Positions 11,427 through 22,511 of a stretch of 64,000 nucleotides of DNA are shown here, piece after piece. A program made the position numbers and the translations under genes. The stretch covers positions 544,501-608,500 of the forward strand of contig JAJOZX010000998.1 of the NCBI GenBank assembly GCA_023014485.1. Direction: 5' to 3'. The notes under the pieces are model-generated. The model ran no database searches and was not told where the DNA came from. It saw nothing but the letters and a program-made list of their open reading frames with translations. The stretch comes from Bathynomus jamesi. Lineage: Eukaryota; Arthropoda; Malacostraca; Isopoda; Cirolanidae. The stretch's first letter is position 1; each line of letters starts with the position of its first letter.

Positions 11427-12146
11427 TTAAAGGCGCGCGAGTAGGGTGGTTGGCCTCTTCTTCTTCCTCTTCAGAGATGTTACCGCATGGGGAGAAGGTG
11501 TGTTCAGCTGTGTTACATGCTTTGCTTCCCCCAAGTCTTTTAACCTGTTCTGGTTACCTATCAATGTTTTTGAGATGTTTATTTGCTGTAGTCTAGCTTT
11601 AATATGTCCCCAGTCTGTTGGTAAAGGTCTATCCCACTTTCTCACCAAATCATGCACGATATCAATGATGTTCGAGCCCTGTACCTTTGACCCTTCAACA
11701 ACAACCTCGCCTGTATTGGACCATTGTATAATGGGGTCCTCACTCAATGGATTGTAAAGACTTGGCCCTTTATTCCTCAATGTATGAGGTAGACAACTTT
11801 TTAATACATGTTCGAGGTGTTGCGGGCTCGCTCCGCTGTTCTTTGACTGTTCGTCTCTAGCCTCGACCACAGGTCCTATGCCGCCAAGCTCAGCATCATC
11901 AGTGCTATGTCTGATAACTATGGGGACCTCAACCGGCTTCTTATAATCTTCGAGCTCTTGGAGAAATTTATGTAGAGCTTCTTGATACAAAATTATTTTC
12001 TCGTCAGGGGGCTTCTCGCTGTTTAATAGATTCACCAATTCATTCTCCATTCTTTTAAACCTATTTTTACTAGGATCTAGTACTGATTCCTGGTTCTTTG
12101 TATTTCGTAAATACACCTCGTATCGAATAACGACCACTTTCTTCAT
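11427..12146 (-). CDS. Conserved Polinton protein of unknown function (239 aa)
   Basis: Open frame of 239 codons from ATG to a stop nine bases before the integrase start. It shares its start with the neighbouring stop in a TAATG overlap. Recognisable as the Polinton protein placed between integrase and the small basic/hydrophobic protein. Conserved blocks shared with Polinton 2: VLKSCLPHTLRNKG, LSEDPIIQW, GEVVVEG and DIVHDLVRKWDRP. The N-terminal third is charged and probably coiled coil; the C-terminus ends in a KRKKKR cluster. No catalytic motif was seen. One of the few unbroken genes of Polinton 1. Confidence 0.75.
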   Translation of the reverse strand: MKKVVVIRYEVYLRNTKNQESVLDPSKNRFKRMENELVNLLNSEKPPDEKIILYQEALHKFLQELEDYKKPVEVPIVIRHSTDDAELGGIGPVVEARDEQSKNSGASPQHLEHVLKSCLPHTLRNKGPSLYNPLSEDPIIQWSNTGEVVVEGSKVQGSNIIDIVHDLVRKWDRPLPTDWGHIKARLQQINISKTLIGNQNRLKDLGEAKHVTQLNTPSPHAVTSLKRKKKRPTTLLARL

Positions 12147-12469
12147 TATATTATACTAGACAATAAAGGTGCCAAAACTGAAAACAAGATGGGTAGGAAC
12201 GAACCACCTCTTTGCACAATAATTCGCTTCTTCTTTCCCACTCTTTGTTTTTTACGAGCGAGTGCGCGTATTATGCTCTTGTGACGACGTAAGCGTGACT
12301 TCTGAGTGGCCTTCATTGGTACATTGCATTTTATAACGTTAAGACAGATTTCACAGATGCATTTTAAAAAGTCTGGGTCAATATTTTTAACAAACAGACG
12401 TTGGAGAGTGCATGGCAATCGTCGGTAGATTTTTATTAATTCACGATATTTCTTTAATCTCTTTGTCAT
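12146..12469 (-). CDS. Small basic protein with hydrophobic C-terminus (107 aa)
   Basis: The frame is open and complete. It starts TKRLKKYRELIKIYRRLP and has a cysteine-bearing centre (CICEICLNVIKCNVP), then a strongly basic stretch (ARKKQRVGKKKRI) and finally a hydrophobic tail (GGSFLPILFSVLAPLLSSII). The Polinton 2 homologue at 37,529 has the same design. This layout recalls the membrane-active or internal virion peptides of adenovirus-like capsid systems, but that is inference. It sits between the ATPase and the 239-aa protein, overlapping the latter by the TAATG arrangement. Confidence 0.7.
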   Translation of the reverse strand: MTKRLKKYRELIKIYRRLPCTLQRLFVKNIDPDFLKCICEICLNVIKCNVPMKATQKSRLRRHKSIIRALARKKQRVGKKKRIIVQRGGSFLPILFSVLAPLLSSII

Positions 12470-12477
12470 TCTGGGAT

Positions 12478-13104
12478 CTACATCGTTTCAGCCTCGTTTG
12501 GGAATATATTCGTTCTTAGAAGCACCCTAAACGTGTTTCGCGGGTGAAGGTCACAAACCAAATATCCGTAACGTTGGCTTGTAGCTTCTTTATAAACTTC
12601 CAAAAACTGCTTACGCTGATTCGGGAACACTTGACTGGTTAATACCCCAATTTGTGACACATCTCAATGTTGTGCGAATAAGACTAGATATTGTGTATTT
12701 AGCGATACATCATGTATGTATCTATTCTTGAAAAACAGGCTTTGATTGATGAAGAACACGCTTATGTTAAGATGGTGGGAGAATACTGTAAATGTTTCGG
12801 CAAACGGTTGGTTCATTTCTAACATGAGAGCGTGAATTACAATAACCGTGTGCTCATCACCCTTCATAGAACTAACATCATAAACGCCTTTGTGCAACAA
12901 AATATCATCTTGGTATTCGTTGAATACGGCTTGGTATGTCGAATAGCACCATATGACTTTGGGCACGAAATTTGAGAACAGATCGTCCTTATCTTTAATG
13001 ATTTTAAGCATAAACACGGTTTTTCCACAGCCTGTAGGACCGTATATGATGCATGTAGAAGGGCTCGTGAACCTGAATTTTTCTACAAAATCCATCTCTA
13101 ACAT
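12478..13104 (-). pseudogene. Polinton packaging ATPase (FtsK/HerA type)
   Basis: ATG at the 13,104 end. Walker A is GPTGCGKTVF, near codons 21-30. The Walker B strand reads TVIVIHALM; in Polinton 2 it is TVIVIDDLM, so both acidic residues are lost here. After NTQYLV a frame change at about 12,662 leads to a second frame (12478-12660) with the conserved SQIGVLTSQVFPNQRK and YLVCDLHPRNTFRVLLRTNIF tail. The family drives DNA into preformed capsids. It is transcribed divergently from PolB, 87 bases away. Inactive by two independent criteria. Confidence 0.85.
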
Positions 13105-13191
13105 GATACACTTTTAAGTGGGGCCTTTACAACATATAACAAAATTTTAAGTGTTGCTCCTTATACTCTACAATCTTGTTTTTCTTCTTCC
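13105..13191. promoter_or_regulatory. Divergent promoter region, Polinton 1
   Basis: The ATPase (minus) and PolB (plus) start on opposite sides of this 87-bp gap. The gap contains GTTGCTCCTTATACTCTACA and TTGTTTTTCTTCTTCC just before PolB. A near-identical block (GCTGCTCCTTATATTCTTG) precedes PolB in Polinton 2, although non-coding DNA elsewhere in the two copies is diverged. The CTTATA(T/C)TC core could serve as a TATA-like element. Conservation is seen; the promoter role is inferred. Confidence 0.45.
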
Positions 13192-16100
13192 GTGAATGAT
13201 GATAATGATGAGGTACTGTACCAGCAACATGTCCCCATCATAGATATTGCGGATTATGGCAACGATAGTGTAGTTGAAGCTACAGACTTCACCCCCTTCA
13301 GCGAACCATCAGCAGCACCTCCACTCGTCAATTCGAGAAGAAAGCGGGTGCATGATAACATCGGTGAAACACCTTCCACGTCAAAGCGCGTAAAGTTGTC
13401 GACCGTTAGGGCCGCAGTAATAGAACCACAACCCTCCACGTCTTACGGTACGACACCTTCAGTAGCACCATCTACAAATAAAACTATACCCACTTACCCC
13501 TATTCAATACCGCCCGTACCCTCCACCTCAACAGCAACACAGCAACCTGTAGACAGCGGCATATCATTCGATCTGTTGCGTAACGTCACTACCATCCCAT
13601 CTCTGACTAGAAACCGGTACGTAGTCAGGATCGACCCCCGAGTCATGATAGTAATGGCTTTGAACACGGACTGCGGCTCATGGTTGAACGTATTGTGGAG
13701 TTTGCCCTTCAGAGGAGTGAGGGGCGTAAAGCCAGGACGCGTCTGGAGCTCGGGTTCGGGTCAGATGATAGTGATAGAGACGATTTTTGGGTGGTAATAC
13801 CCTACAGGCGCCTAGCCGCCGTAGATGTACAGTATATTTTGGGGCGTATAATGCATGCCGCTCAAAGCGGCACCGAGCTTAATTTGGAGAATTTCACGAT
13901 TGATATAGATCACGTCTTCCGACCTGTAAGTCACAACGCAATTCCTTATACTCTTAATTTTAAGTTAGATATACAAACGACACACTGCTTTTGATCGTGG
14001 TTCGGCTTTATAACATTAGTCTTGGCTCATATGTTTACTGTGGTAAATACATCTGCTCAAAAAATTTGGATGCCTATGGTAGTGGAGCATGCACGTAAAC
14101 TGGCTGCAGACTGTACACTTGAATTTGTCAGTGATATGGGGCCTGAAGAGCTGCGAAGGGTAGAGCGGGTAATGGGTGTACGTATAGTTGTGTTTGGATT
14201 GGATGATACCCGTAGGATTGTGTATGTTTTTAAAAGCAGTGTGAAAGAACGTACAAAGCCCCTACTTATTTTAGGCTTGTCTGGGGCAACGTACAGTATC
14301 TACCCATCCGTAATATAAGGGCTCTTTGCGCGAGTTATGATAAAAACAGAAAATACGGAAGACATCACGATTTGTGTAAAGGCTGCGCCGAGTTTACGAA
14401 TGACCTATTGAAGCATTGTAAGGAATGCCACATGGGTTGCGAGCAGTGTAAAAGTCCCAGGTGTGAAAGTCGTATAGTTGAAACTGAGAAGCGTGAATAT
14501 AATGTATGTAAACGCATGTTTTTCAATAATACCTGCTTTGGATTCCATAAATCAAATGGCACGTGTAGGAAAATGAGGATTTGTGAGTATGGCATGTTTC
14601 ACACAATGGACAGCTTGGGGAAATTGGAGCACAAATGCGATGAAAGTCATTGTTCTATGTGCCATGAACATTATAAGGCGGATGGTATAAAGCACGTATG
14701 TTATATGAAAGATGCCAAACCTAAAAATAAGCCCTATATAATCGTGTATTATGACAAAGAAACTTACACAAACTCCGAAACAAAAGAGGCTATTCCTCAT
14801 TTACTCGTAAGTCAAACTATTTGTGATGAATGTATGAACATTGAGTGTGATGAATGCTGAAAATGTGGTAAGTGAACAAACATTTTTGAGGTGTCTGCAA
14901 GAGATTCCCCGGTGAAACTGTTTGTGAACTATATTGTAAAGCTAGTGGACCAGTTAAAAAAAATGACAGTGTATATTTTTGCCCGTAAGGCTGCAAAATT
15001 TGACACTCAGTTCCTTTATAAGGAGCTGCTTGAGCATGAGAGCCCAGCTATTCACGGGTGATCCCTTGAAAAGAGGGAACAAACTTATACAGATGCAGAT
15101 AAGGGGAAATGTACAGTTTAAAGACACCCTGTTATTCACACTTGTAAATTAGCCAAGCTACCCAAGGTGATGGGCGTAGACGCCGAAGTCTCAAAATGGT
15201 ACTTCTCTTACACATTCCTCACTCAAGACACTAAATTATGGAGGACCATCACCCCCTAAACATTACTTTAACTATGAATGTATGAGTACAAGCTAACGTG
15301 AGGATTTTGAGCTCTACTAACAGGTTTAATGAAGATAATCCTTATAATATAGCGTATGAATGTGAACGTTATTGTGTGAATGACGTACGTGTACTTAGAG
15401 TATGCTTCCAAACCTTTAGAAGGATGTACATAACACGCTTAAACTGTGATCCGTTACAAGCAGCAACCACGATCGCATCATTGTGTTTTACCGTATTCAA
15501 GAATAATTTCATGCCTAAAGACACAATTGCAATCATCCCCCGAAACATCCCGCGCAGCTATGGTTATAAGGATATTTACTGGCTCACTCGCATACAGCAG
15601 CAGACAAGCGTATATATAAAACACGCTCGCAACACGGGGGAAGTGGCGATCAAGGTCAATGGCGGTGTTTTTTGGGTGGATGGTTTAAGTGAGGACCCAA
15701 CCACTGGTGAAAAAACGGTGTAATCCTTTAACGGCTGCTGGTGGCATGGATGTTCACGTCCTGACTGCGGCGTCACCGGGGATGCCCATGGGAGATCTCC
15801 CGCCGATAGTCTCGCATGGACCCGTACCCACGACCAGCTTATAAGTTCCCAGTTCACTCACAAGATTTTGTGGGAGCATGAATATGAAGCCTGGATGTAA
15901 TCCGATGAGCAGTATCGCGAAGAAACAAGGGCTATCAAACGTACATGGTGGTGGAGCCCCTCAAATGCGGTGACAGCTTGTTTGGAGAACGTACAAACCC
16001 CTTCAAACTATACTTTCCGCCTTCGGACTGGGTGAAGCTTCACTACTACGATTTCTGCTTATTATACCCTTACGTGATGAAGAACAATCCGTATCCCGTA

Positions 16101-17217
16101 GGTGCACCTGAAAAACTTGTGGGCCCCGCCAAGCCTACCATCGAAGAGTTCTCAGCTAATTTGAGTGAGAGCTACTTTGGACTTTCTTTCGTAGATGTGT
16201 CCCCCTCGCGATTTATGGATGCCAATCTTGCCAGTTGTTATAGACCACAAACTCATGTTCCCTCTGTGTGTGAAGTGCGCAGAGGAGAACAATAGGGACT
16301 GTAATCACACGATCAACCAGAGGAAGATCAGAGGTGTATATACAAGTCCTGAGCTGTCCCTAGCCCTTCTCCACGGGTACAGAATACTGAAGATATATGA
16401 GGTGTGGAGGTTTCAGAAGCTTCCCATCCTTTTCACGCCATATATAAACACGTTTTTCAAGGATACTCTGGTACGTGCTTTAGTGCAAAGTTGTGCCTAA
16501 GTAGCCTTTGGGGGGGTTTGCTCAGAATACAGACAAAGGGAACGTACATCTAGCTCAAAGTTATAGTGAAGTCTGGGATTATGCAAACGCCAACGACAAA
16601 GAAGTTAAGGAAATCGTGAATGTGGGTAATACGTACATAATAAGGTACAACAGGACCGAATTGGCTACAGATACATCACGTGTCACAAACATACATGTAG
16701 CCAGTTTCACAAGAGCATACGTACGTATCAAGCTATGGCATCTGTTGCATTCTCTCAGGCTGCGGGTTATGTACGCAGATACAGATAGTATCACCTTCAC
16801 GGAGAGGGAAGGTGAATATATGCCTCGTATTGGGGAACTCCTTGGAGAGCTGACTGACGAGATTAAGGATGAGTAGAGTAGACTCGCATACACCAATTCT
16901 TTTGTCTCAACAGGGCAAAAAACTTATGGGGTACGCGTGAGGATGGGGGATGAGTACAAGTACATCGTGAAGACTAAAGGTATCACTCTTAACCATGCCA
17001 GATTGTCAAATTTTACACACTCAAAGATCTAGTGAGCTTAGAAGATGATGGTAATGAGGGTGACCAACCCACCCACCTGGTTGTAGGCACTCATAACTTC
17101 CGGGCACAGAAATTGAAGTGTGTGAAGAAGCTTAGGAGTACGAAGGTTTGCCGTAACACCTACAGGAAACGATACCAGGTGCCTGGCACCTACGACACTG
17201 TTCCCTTTGACCTTTGA
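13192..17217 (+). pseudogene. Polinton protein-primed DNA polymerase B
   Basis: A disordered Ser/Pro-rich N-terminus with a KR-rich cluster (13,192-13,620) is followed by a conserved domain (about 13,620-14,320) and a cysteine-rich, probably zinc-binding stretch (14,370-14,860; CKGCAEF, CEQCKSPRC). The exonuclease is next: ExoI VYYDKETY near 14,750 and ExoIII RYCVNDVRVLR near 15,370. Polymerase motif A is YYDFCLLYPYVMKNNPYPVG near 16,050, motif B (SLWGGFAQNT) near 16,510, motif C YADTDSITF near 16,775. The C-terminus runs to 17,217. Frameshifts or stops occur near 13,650, 14,000, 14,320, 14,860, 15,060, 15,720, 15,900, 16,290, 16,500 and 16,875. The catalytic Asp residues survive, but the gene cannot be expressed intact. 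Confidence 0.9.
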
Positions 17218-17241
17218 GTACCATGGTGAATGAATATTTGC

Positions 17242-17278
<37 letters not shown>
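17242..17278. repeat. (TA)n-(GT)n microsatellite
   Basis: About 12 TA units run into six GT units, just after PolB. Confidence 0.95.
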
Positions 17279-17391
17279 ATAGCCTGTATTACAGTCTATT
17301 CACTTGTTAGCGATATTTGGTTTATTTTTCTATATACTATGTGTATTTAATTATGTTTCAGCTATGGTGCATGAATATTTTATATATTCGA

Positions 17392-17392
<1 letters not shown>

Positions 17393-17433
<41 letters not shown>

Positions 17434-17435
17434 TG
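17393..17435. repeat. (TA)n microsatellite at mariner left end
   Basis: About 20 TA units end within a few bases of the mariner inverted repeat at 17,438. Confidence 0.9.
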
Positions 17436-17437
17436 TA

Positions 17438-18772
17438 CAGGTTGTCCATAAATGTTTACCCTGAAAACAGTATGCTCTCATGTTTTAATGACGAATCTTA
17501 CATCAGTTTTCTTTTTACAGGTGATCTCGTACATGCATAGAGTTTTTGTGCTGGTGTGTTTCGTCTACCGCATTCGCTGCTAGGAGCGCTGTAGTAGCTG
17601 TTCAGTTAAGATGGCGTCTGTGACAGAGAAGGCACAATGTGTTGTGTGGCTTGCAGGAACAAAATCTCCTGTCAGTGTTCAGCGAAGGTTCAGAACAAAG
17701 TATGGAAAGAATCCACCTGATGTGAAGTTAATTATGTCGTGGATGAAAAAATTCTCGGAAACTGGAAACGTGGAAAAGGGAAAGAGCAGTGGTAGACCAT
17801 CAGTTTCCGATGGGACGGTGGAAAACTTTCAAACTGCTTTCACACGGTCACCAAGGAAATCGGTGAGACAAGCTTCATGCCAACTAAAGATACCGAAGTC
17901 TACGGTGCACAAGGTGTTACACAAACGTTTGAAGTTACACGCCCACAAGGTACAAATTGTTCAAGAACTGAAGCCTGATGACCGTCCAAAACGTGAACAA
18001 TTCGCTATTGACATTTTGAACAGCATTGACTAGGATAATGACTTCTTGTTACGTGTCTGCTTTTCAGACGAGGCTACGTTTCATCTTAGTGGTAGAGTCA
18101 ACAGACACAATGTGCGTATTTGGGGATCGGAAAACCCACGTGCCGTACGGGAGTATATTCGGGGCAGTCCGAAGATCAATGTCTGGTGTGGACTAATGCA
18201 TGACCAGATAATTGGTCCTTTCTTCTTCGCTGAGAACACTGTTTCCGCAACTGTGTACCTGGATATGCTCACCAATTACGCCATCCCCCAGCTGCAGGAC
18301 AGGCAGCGAACTGTCATCTTCCAACAAAATGGGGCACTCCCTCATTGGGCGCATGTTGTTCGTGAAACTCTCGACGCAACATTTCCAAATCGATGGATTG
18401 GCAGGGACGGGCCAATCCCATGGCCCCCAAGATCACCAGACATTACCCCGTTGGATTTCTTTCTCTGGGGTCATGTTAAAGATTTGGTTTATGCAACAGT
18501 TGTTCCAGATATCAGGACATTGCGAGAACGCATTACGGATGCAATGCCAACAGTTAACCCACAAATTTTGGAATGTGTGGCGTGAGTGTGAATACCGTTT
18601 AGACATTTTATGTGCCACTAGGGGTGCACATGTGGAAGCTTATTAAGTTCATTAACTATGTATCAAAACTTTGTATGTTTATCTACTTATGATTAAAACT
18701 GTGTTTAAATACGAGTGTTTATTTAAAAGTTATAGCATGCTTTAATTAGGGTAATCATTTATGGACACCCTG
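17438..18772 (+). mobile_element. Near-complete mariner-type element (1,335 bp)
   Basis: The left end is CAGGTTGTCCATAAATG. The right end, read inward, is CAGGGTGTCCATAAATGATT. TA dinucleotides flank both (17,436-17,437 and 18,773-18,774). It carries one transposase gene. The element sits in the PolB-accessory intergenic part of Polinton 1, between (TA)n tracts. Confidence 0.92.
17611..18646 (+). pseudogene. Mariner-family transposase, nearly intact
   Basis: The N-terminus (17611-18033) holds a helix-turn-helix domain of the DUF4817 kind (EKAQCVVWLAG, GRPSVSDGTVENF) and a second HTH (KSVRQASCQLKIPKSTVHKVL). An in-frame TAG after LNSID interrupts it. The catalytic part (18046-18585) has Asp1 in CFSDEATF and Asp3 in RSPDITPLDFFLWG. 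The middle block reads IFQQNGALPHW where the family has QQDGA, so the second metal-binding residue is Asn. A frameshift near 18,582 displaces the last 22 codons, which end GAHVEAY. Three small lesions make it a pseudogene, but it is the most complete mariner in the window. Confidence 0.88.
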
Positions 18773-18799
18773 TATATATATATATATATATATATAAAT

Positions 18800-18863
<64 letters not shown>
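18773..18863. repeat. (TA)n microsatellite between two transposons
   Basis: About 90 bp of imperfect TA repeats fill the whole space between the mariner end (18,772) and the next element's end (18,864). Confidence 0.95.
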
Positions 18864-18864
<1 letters not shown>

Positions 18865-19398
18865 TAGGGTTGTTCTTATTTTGCGACTTTTTAATTGTTA
18901 TGACTGCGCCCCCGGATATTGTGCGAATAGCCATAAAAACAAATATGAAGTTTGAAAGCAATCGGATAATTTTTAAAACTTCCCCCGGGCATTTTTGTAT
19001 TCTCCCCACTATAAACTCAGTGAACTTTTGGGTTGCTTCTTCGATTGCTCCGCCTCCTAATGCGTTCGGTTTTAGTAAATAATATTACGCAGTAACTCAG
19101 TTATTGTCATCCTAGTGTCGGAGACGATTGTGCAGATATTTTAGTTTCGTCTTGCCTTATAGGCCTAGAAGCCAAACCTCCAAGGTATTGATTTCTCAAA
19201 TAAATTGTGGAAAAGTAAACTTGTAGATGACAATGTTAGCTTGCTAGCGAGGGAATCATATTTTAATTTTATATCATTTCATTTTAATTCATTATTTAAA
19301 TCTATATCATTAATTTATATCAATCGTTATATTTCATGTTATAAGGTGTCTATTTTTCTAATAAGTTTTAACATTTTTCCGTTCACAGACTTGAAATC

Positions 19399-21959
19399 AT
19401 GTCGTCGACTGCAACTGTTAAGCGTACGACGCGGAAGTCAACCAAAGTGTTTCTGGTAGGCCACCCATCTGAGTCCCTGACCGACTCAAAGCTGCCGTCG
19501 AAACGAGAGGTCCTGCGCCGCTTCTTCCATGTACACATCATCGGCAAACAGACAATACGGAATGCGGCTGATGTTGTCATCAACGAAGTCCGCCAGTTTT
19601 GGGAAATTGGCCGGATCCCGACCTCCGTTCATCATCGTTGCGCCCAGAAGCTCATCAAGTTGCACTAGGAGTGGAAGAACCTGATGCGCAAGAAAACGCA
19701 GGCGACCACGCCGTTCTTCGTGAACAAGCGGAACGCCTGGGTGCGCGGTCTCAACAATCTATTCGACATCGCCCACGGGAACGCGCTGAAGATTGTCGTC
19801 ATTCAGGAGGACAAAGCGTTTCTCCTGGCCCAGCGCGAGTACGGTCGGCGTGGGGCGATGCTAGGCGTCGACCGCCTCCTCGCCGATCGTGAGGCGCGAC
19901 AGGCGCATCGCAGAGGATCGCGCGCGCCAGGAGAAAGAGGCAGAACGGAAGCGCGCTGAGGTGGAAGTGACCAAACTCAAACTGGACTCAATCTCCAGCG
20001 AGGGCAACCCACGGCGTCCTCGACAAAGCAACGACGCCCAAGCCCAGCCGTCGACATCCAGCGCCGCCAGCCCGCCGCCGCTGAAACGCCGCGGGCGACA
20101 TCAGGTCATCACACCGAAGGTGGCCGCCGCGCTCGACCGCGCGCACATCACAGACAATAAGGCGGTCCACGTTGTGGCGGCGATTGCCGAGAGTCTTGGG
20201 TACAATGTTGCGGAACTCACCTTCAACCGGTCGTCGTTCTACCACTCGCGCATCAAGCACCGCAAGAAAGTCGCCGCCGTCATCAAGCGGACATTTGCGC
20301 CCGACACCCCGCTCATCGTACACTAGGACGGGAAGCTGGTGGCCGACGTGACGGGAGGCGCGAACAACGTCGACATCCAGCGCCGCCAGCCTGCCGCCGC
20401 CAGCCCGCCGCCGCTGAAACGCCGCGGGCGACATCAGGTCATCACACCGAAGGTGGCCGCCGCGCTCGACCGCGCGCACATCACAGACAATAAGGCGGTC
20501 CACGTTGTGGCGGCGATTGCCGAGAGTCTTGGGTACAATGTTGCGGAACTCACCTTCAACCGGTCGTCGTTCTACCACTCGCGCATCAAGCACCGCAAGG
20601 AAGTCGCCGCCGTCATCAAGCGGACATTTGCGCCCGACACCCCGCTCATCGTACACTGGGATGGGAAGCTGGTGGCCGACGTGACGGGAGGCGCGAACAA
20701 CGTCGAACGGTTGCCCGTCCTTGTCTCAAGCGAAGGAGTCGCCAAGCTCCTCGCTGTCCCAAAGCTCGCCACCGGCACTGGTCAAACAATGGCGGACGCT
20801 GTCTTCGAGGCGCTGGAGGACTGGGGCATCGCAAACCGCGTCGCCGGCCTGAGCTTCGATACGACGGCTTCCAACACCGGCGCGTGCGCGGGTGCCTGCA
20901 TGCTCATCGAACAGAAGCTGGGCAAGGATCTGCTCAACCTTGCCTGCCGCCACCACATGCACGAACTTGTCGCTACCAAGGCGTTCGGAGAGTGTTTCCA
21001 CGCCTCCTCCGGTCTCAACGTTCAGCTGTACAAGCTATTCAAGGAACGCTGGGATTCCGTCAACACCGAGCGCCACCTGGTTATCGACGACGAGGAGACC
21101 ACGGCGGCCCTCAAGGACGCGCGCGACGACCTCATCGCCTGCTACCATTTCCACCTCTCCCAACAGCAGCCGCGCGATAACTACCGCGAGCTCTTGGAGC
21201 TGTCCATTATCGTCCTTGGCGGCGTACCCACGCGCGGCATCCGGTTCATGCGCCCAGGCGAAGGCCATTTATTGCCACAAGATGTTCCTCTTCCGCGAAC
21301 AGTTGGTTCTCACCGCACGGGAAAGGACCGGTCCCAGGCGAACTTCGCCCTTGCCCTCTACGTCCCGGCCTGGTTCGCTTCACCGAACCCCGCAGCCGCC
21401 CCGGCGAACGACCTTGCCCTCCTCCAGGAACTCGTCGGCTACGAGGACAAGGCGCTCGCCAAGTTCTGGCCGACGGCTTCGAGCGCCGGCACCTGTGGTA
21501 TCTAAGCGAGCCACTCGTGTAGCTCGCCTTCTTCGACGACAACACATCTGCGGAGACAAAGAGGATGATAGTGAAGGCGCTCGAGGAGAAAGAGGCCTCG
21601 GACAGCCCCCCGAAGCGCGTCGTCGTCGAGCCGAAGCCGGTTGTGGTGAACGGCAAAACCATCGAGGATTTCGTCACCCAGTCATCGAGGCTCTTGTTCC
21701 ACGTGCTAGGCATCGACGGCGCCTTCCTGTCCTCCGACACAGCGGAGTGGCCCAGTGATCCAAGGTATGCCACCGCGCGGAGGGTGGCGAGTCTCCGCGT
21801 CACTAACGACTTCGCCGAGCGCGGCGTCGCTATGATGCAGGACTACAACTGGCACTGACAAAGGACGAGGACCAGCGTCAGTTCTTCCTCCAGGTCGTCG
21901 AGGCGCACCGCCAGCGCTACCCTGACGCCCGCAAGTCCACCGTGACTACTCCAAACTAG
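19399..21959 (+). pseudogene. Putative DDE-type transposase, HWDGK/FDTTASNTG family
   Basis: The N-terminal part (PSKREVLRRFFHVHIIGKQTIRNA and GLNNLFDIAHGNALKIV) is followed by a basic coiled-coil stretch. The core has HWDGKLVADVTGG near 20,655 (first candidate catalytic Asp), RLPVLVSSEGVAKLL, LSFDTTASNTGACAG (second candidate Asp, near 20,850), NLACRHHMHELV and LLELSIIVLGGVPTRGI. Late blocks are DFVTQSS and RVTNDFAERGVAMMQDYN. The motif series recalls the RNase-H fold of hAT-like transposases, but the family is usually annotated as uncharacterised. Breaks: TAG near 19,666, frameshift near 19,890, TAG near 20,324 inside a duplicated unit, and frame changes near 21,260-21,520. GC content and third-base GC are far above every neighbour. 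Confidence 0.75.
20050..20701. repeat. Tandem duplication within the transposase gene (319/333 bp)
   Basis: Unit 1 (20,050-20,368) and unit 2 (20,369-20,701) both start GTCGACATCCAGCGCCGCC and are almost identical. They differ mainly by 14 extra bases in unit 2 and a stop (CACTAGGACG) in unit 1 where unit 2 has CACTGGGATG, encoding HWDGK. The near-identity indicates a recent event. Confidence 0.92.
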
Positions 21960-22311
21960 GCAACAATGAGTAGGAATTGGGCGCCCATGAGGCCCCCCCC
22001 TCATTGAGGTGCTAATACTCAAGTAGAAGGGGACCTATTATACACTTCAACTACAAAGTACTGACATGCCGAAGATATCAGTTCCATTCAACGGCACTCC
22101 GCAACGACAATTTTCAAAAAACGTACAACACTACCCTGATTCACCCGGGGGAGAATACAAAAGTACCCGGGGGAAGTAATAAAAATTATGAGATCGCTCT
22201 CAAACTTTACAGGATTAGTTTTTATAGCTATTCGCACAATATCCGAGGGTGCATTCATAAAAATTGCAAAATTTCAAATTTAAGCCCAAATAAGAACCCT
22301 AATATATAAAT

Positions 22312-22410
22312 AAAATATCGTCAACAAGTAAATAGGTAAATAGCCTCCAACACAGGATATATATATATTTATATACCCTGTGTTGGAGGCTGTTCACTTG
22401 ACGATATTTT
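22312..22410. repeat. Imperfect palindrome with (AT)n centre
   Basis: The left arm (22,312-22,356) and right arm (22,377-22,410) share AAAATATCGTCAA at the outside and AGCCTCCAACACAGG at the inside; the left arm carries about 11 extra bases between. The centre is ATATATATATATTTATATA. Such a structure could extrude a hairpin. It lies ten bases beyond the transposon end, in Polinton 1 intergenic DNA. Confidence 0.85.
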
Positions 22411-22472
22411 ACAGTTTTTTATTTTTTTATTTAAAATAAATTATGTTTCAGCTAGCGTTTCATTTTCTCCTT

Positions 22473-22511
<39 letters not shown>

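Larger units (their letters stand above)
18864..22302 (+). mobile_element. GC-rich DNA transposon of an unnamed family (3,439 bp)
   Basis: The ends match in inverted orientation: TTAGGGTTGTTCTTATTT at the left and TTAGGGTTCTTATTTGGGC read in from the right, each preceded by TA. Further inside are matching inverted blocks around CCCCCGGGCATTTTTGTATTCTCCCC and its partner near 22,147-22,180, and around ATTGTGCGAATAGC(C/T)AT, giving an inverted terminal region of roughly 150 bp. The single gene (19,399-21,959) is strikingly GC-rich. Members of the same protein family lie at 42,947-45,988 and near 58.3-58.7 kb. The superfamily is uncertain to me. Confidence 0.8.

Noticed and set aside
19988..20656. 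222-codon antisense frame in the GC-rich transposon
   Set aside because: It mirrors the duplicated coding unit. High GC removes stops on the complementary strand; its own duplication follows from the DNA duplication.
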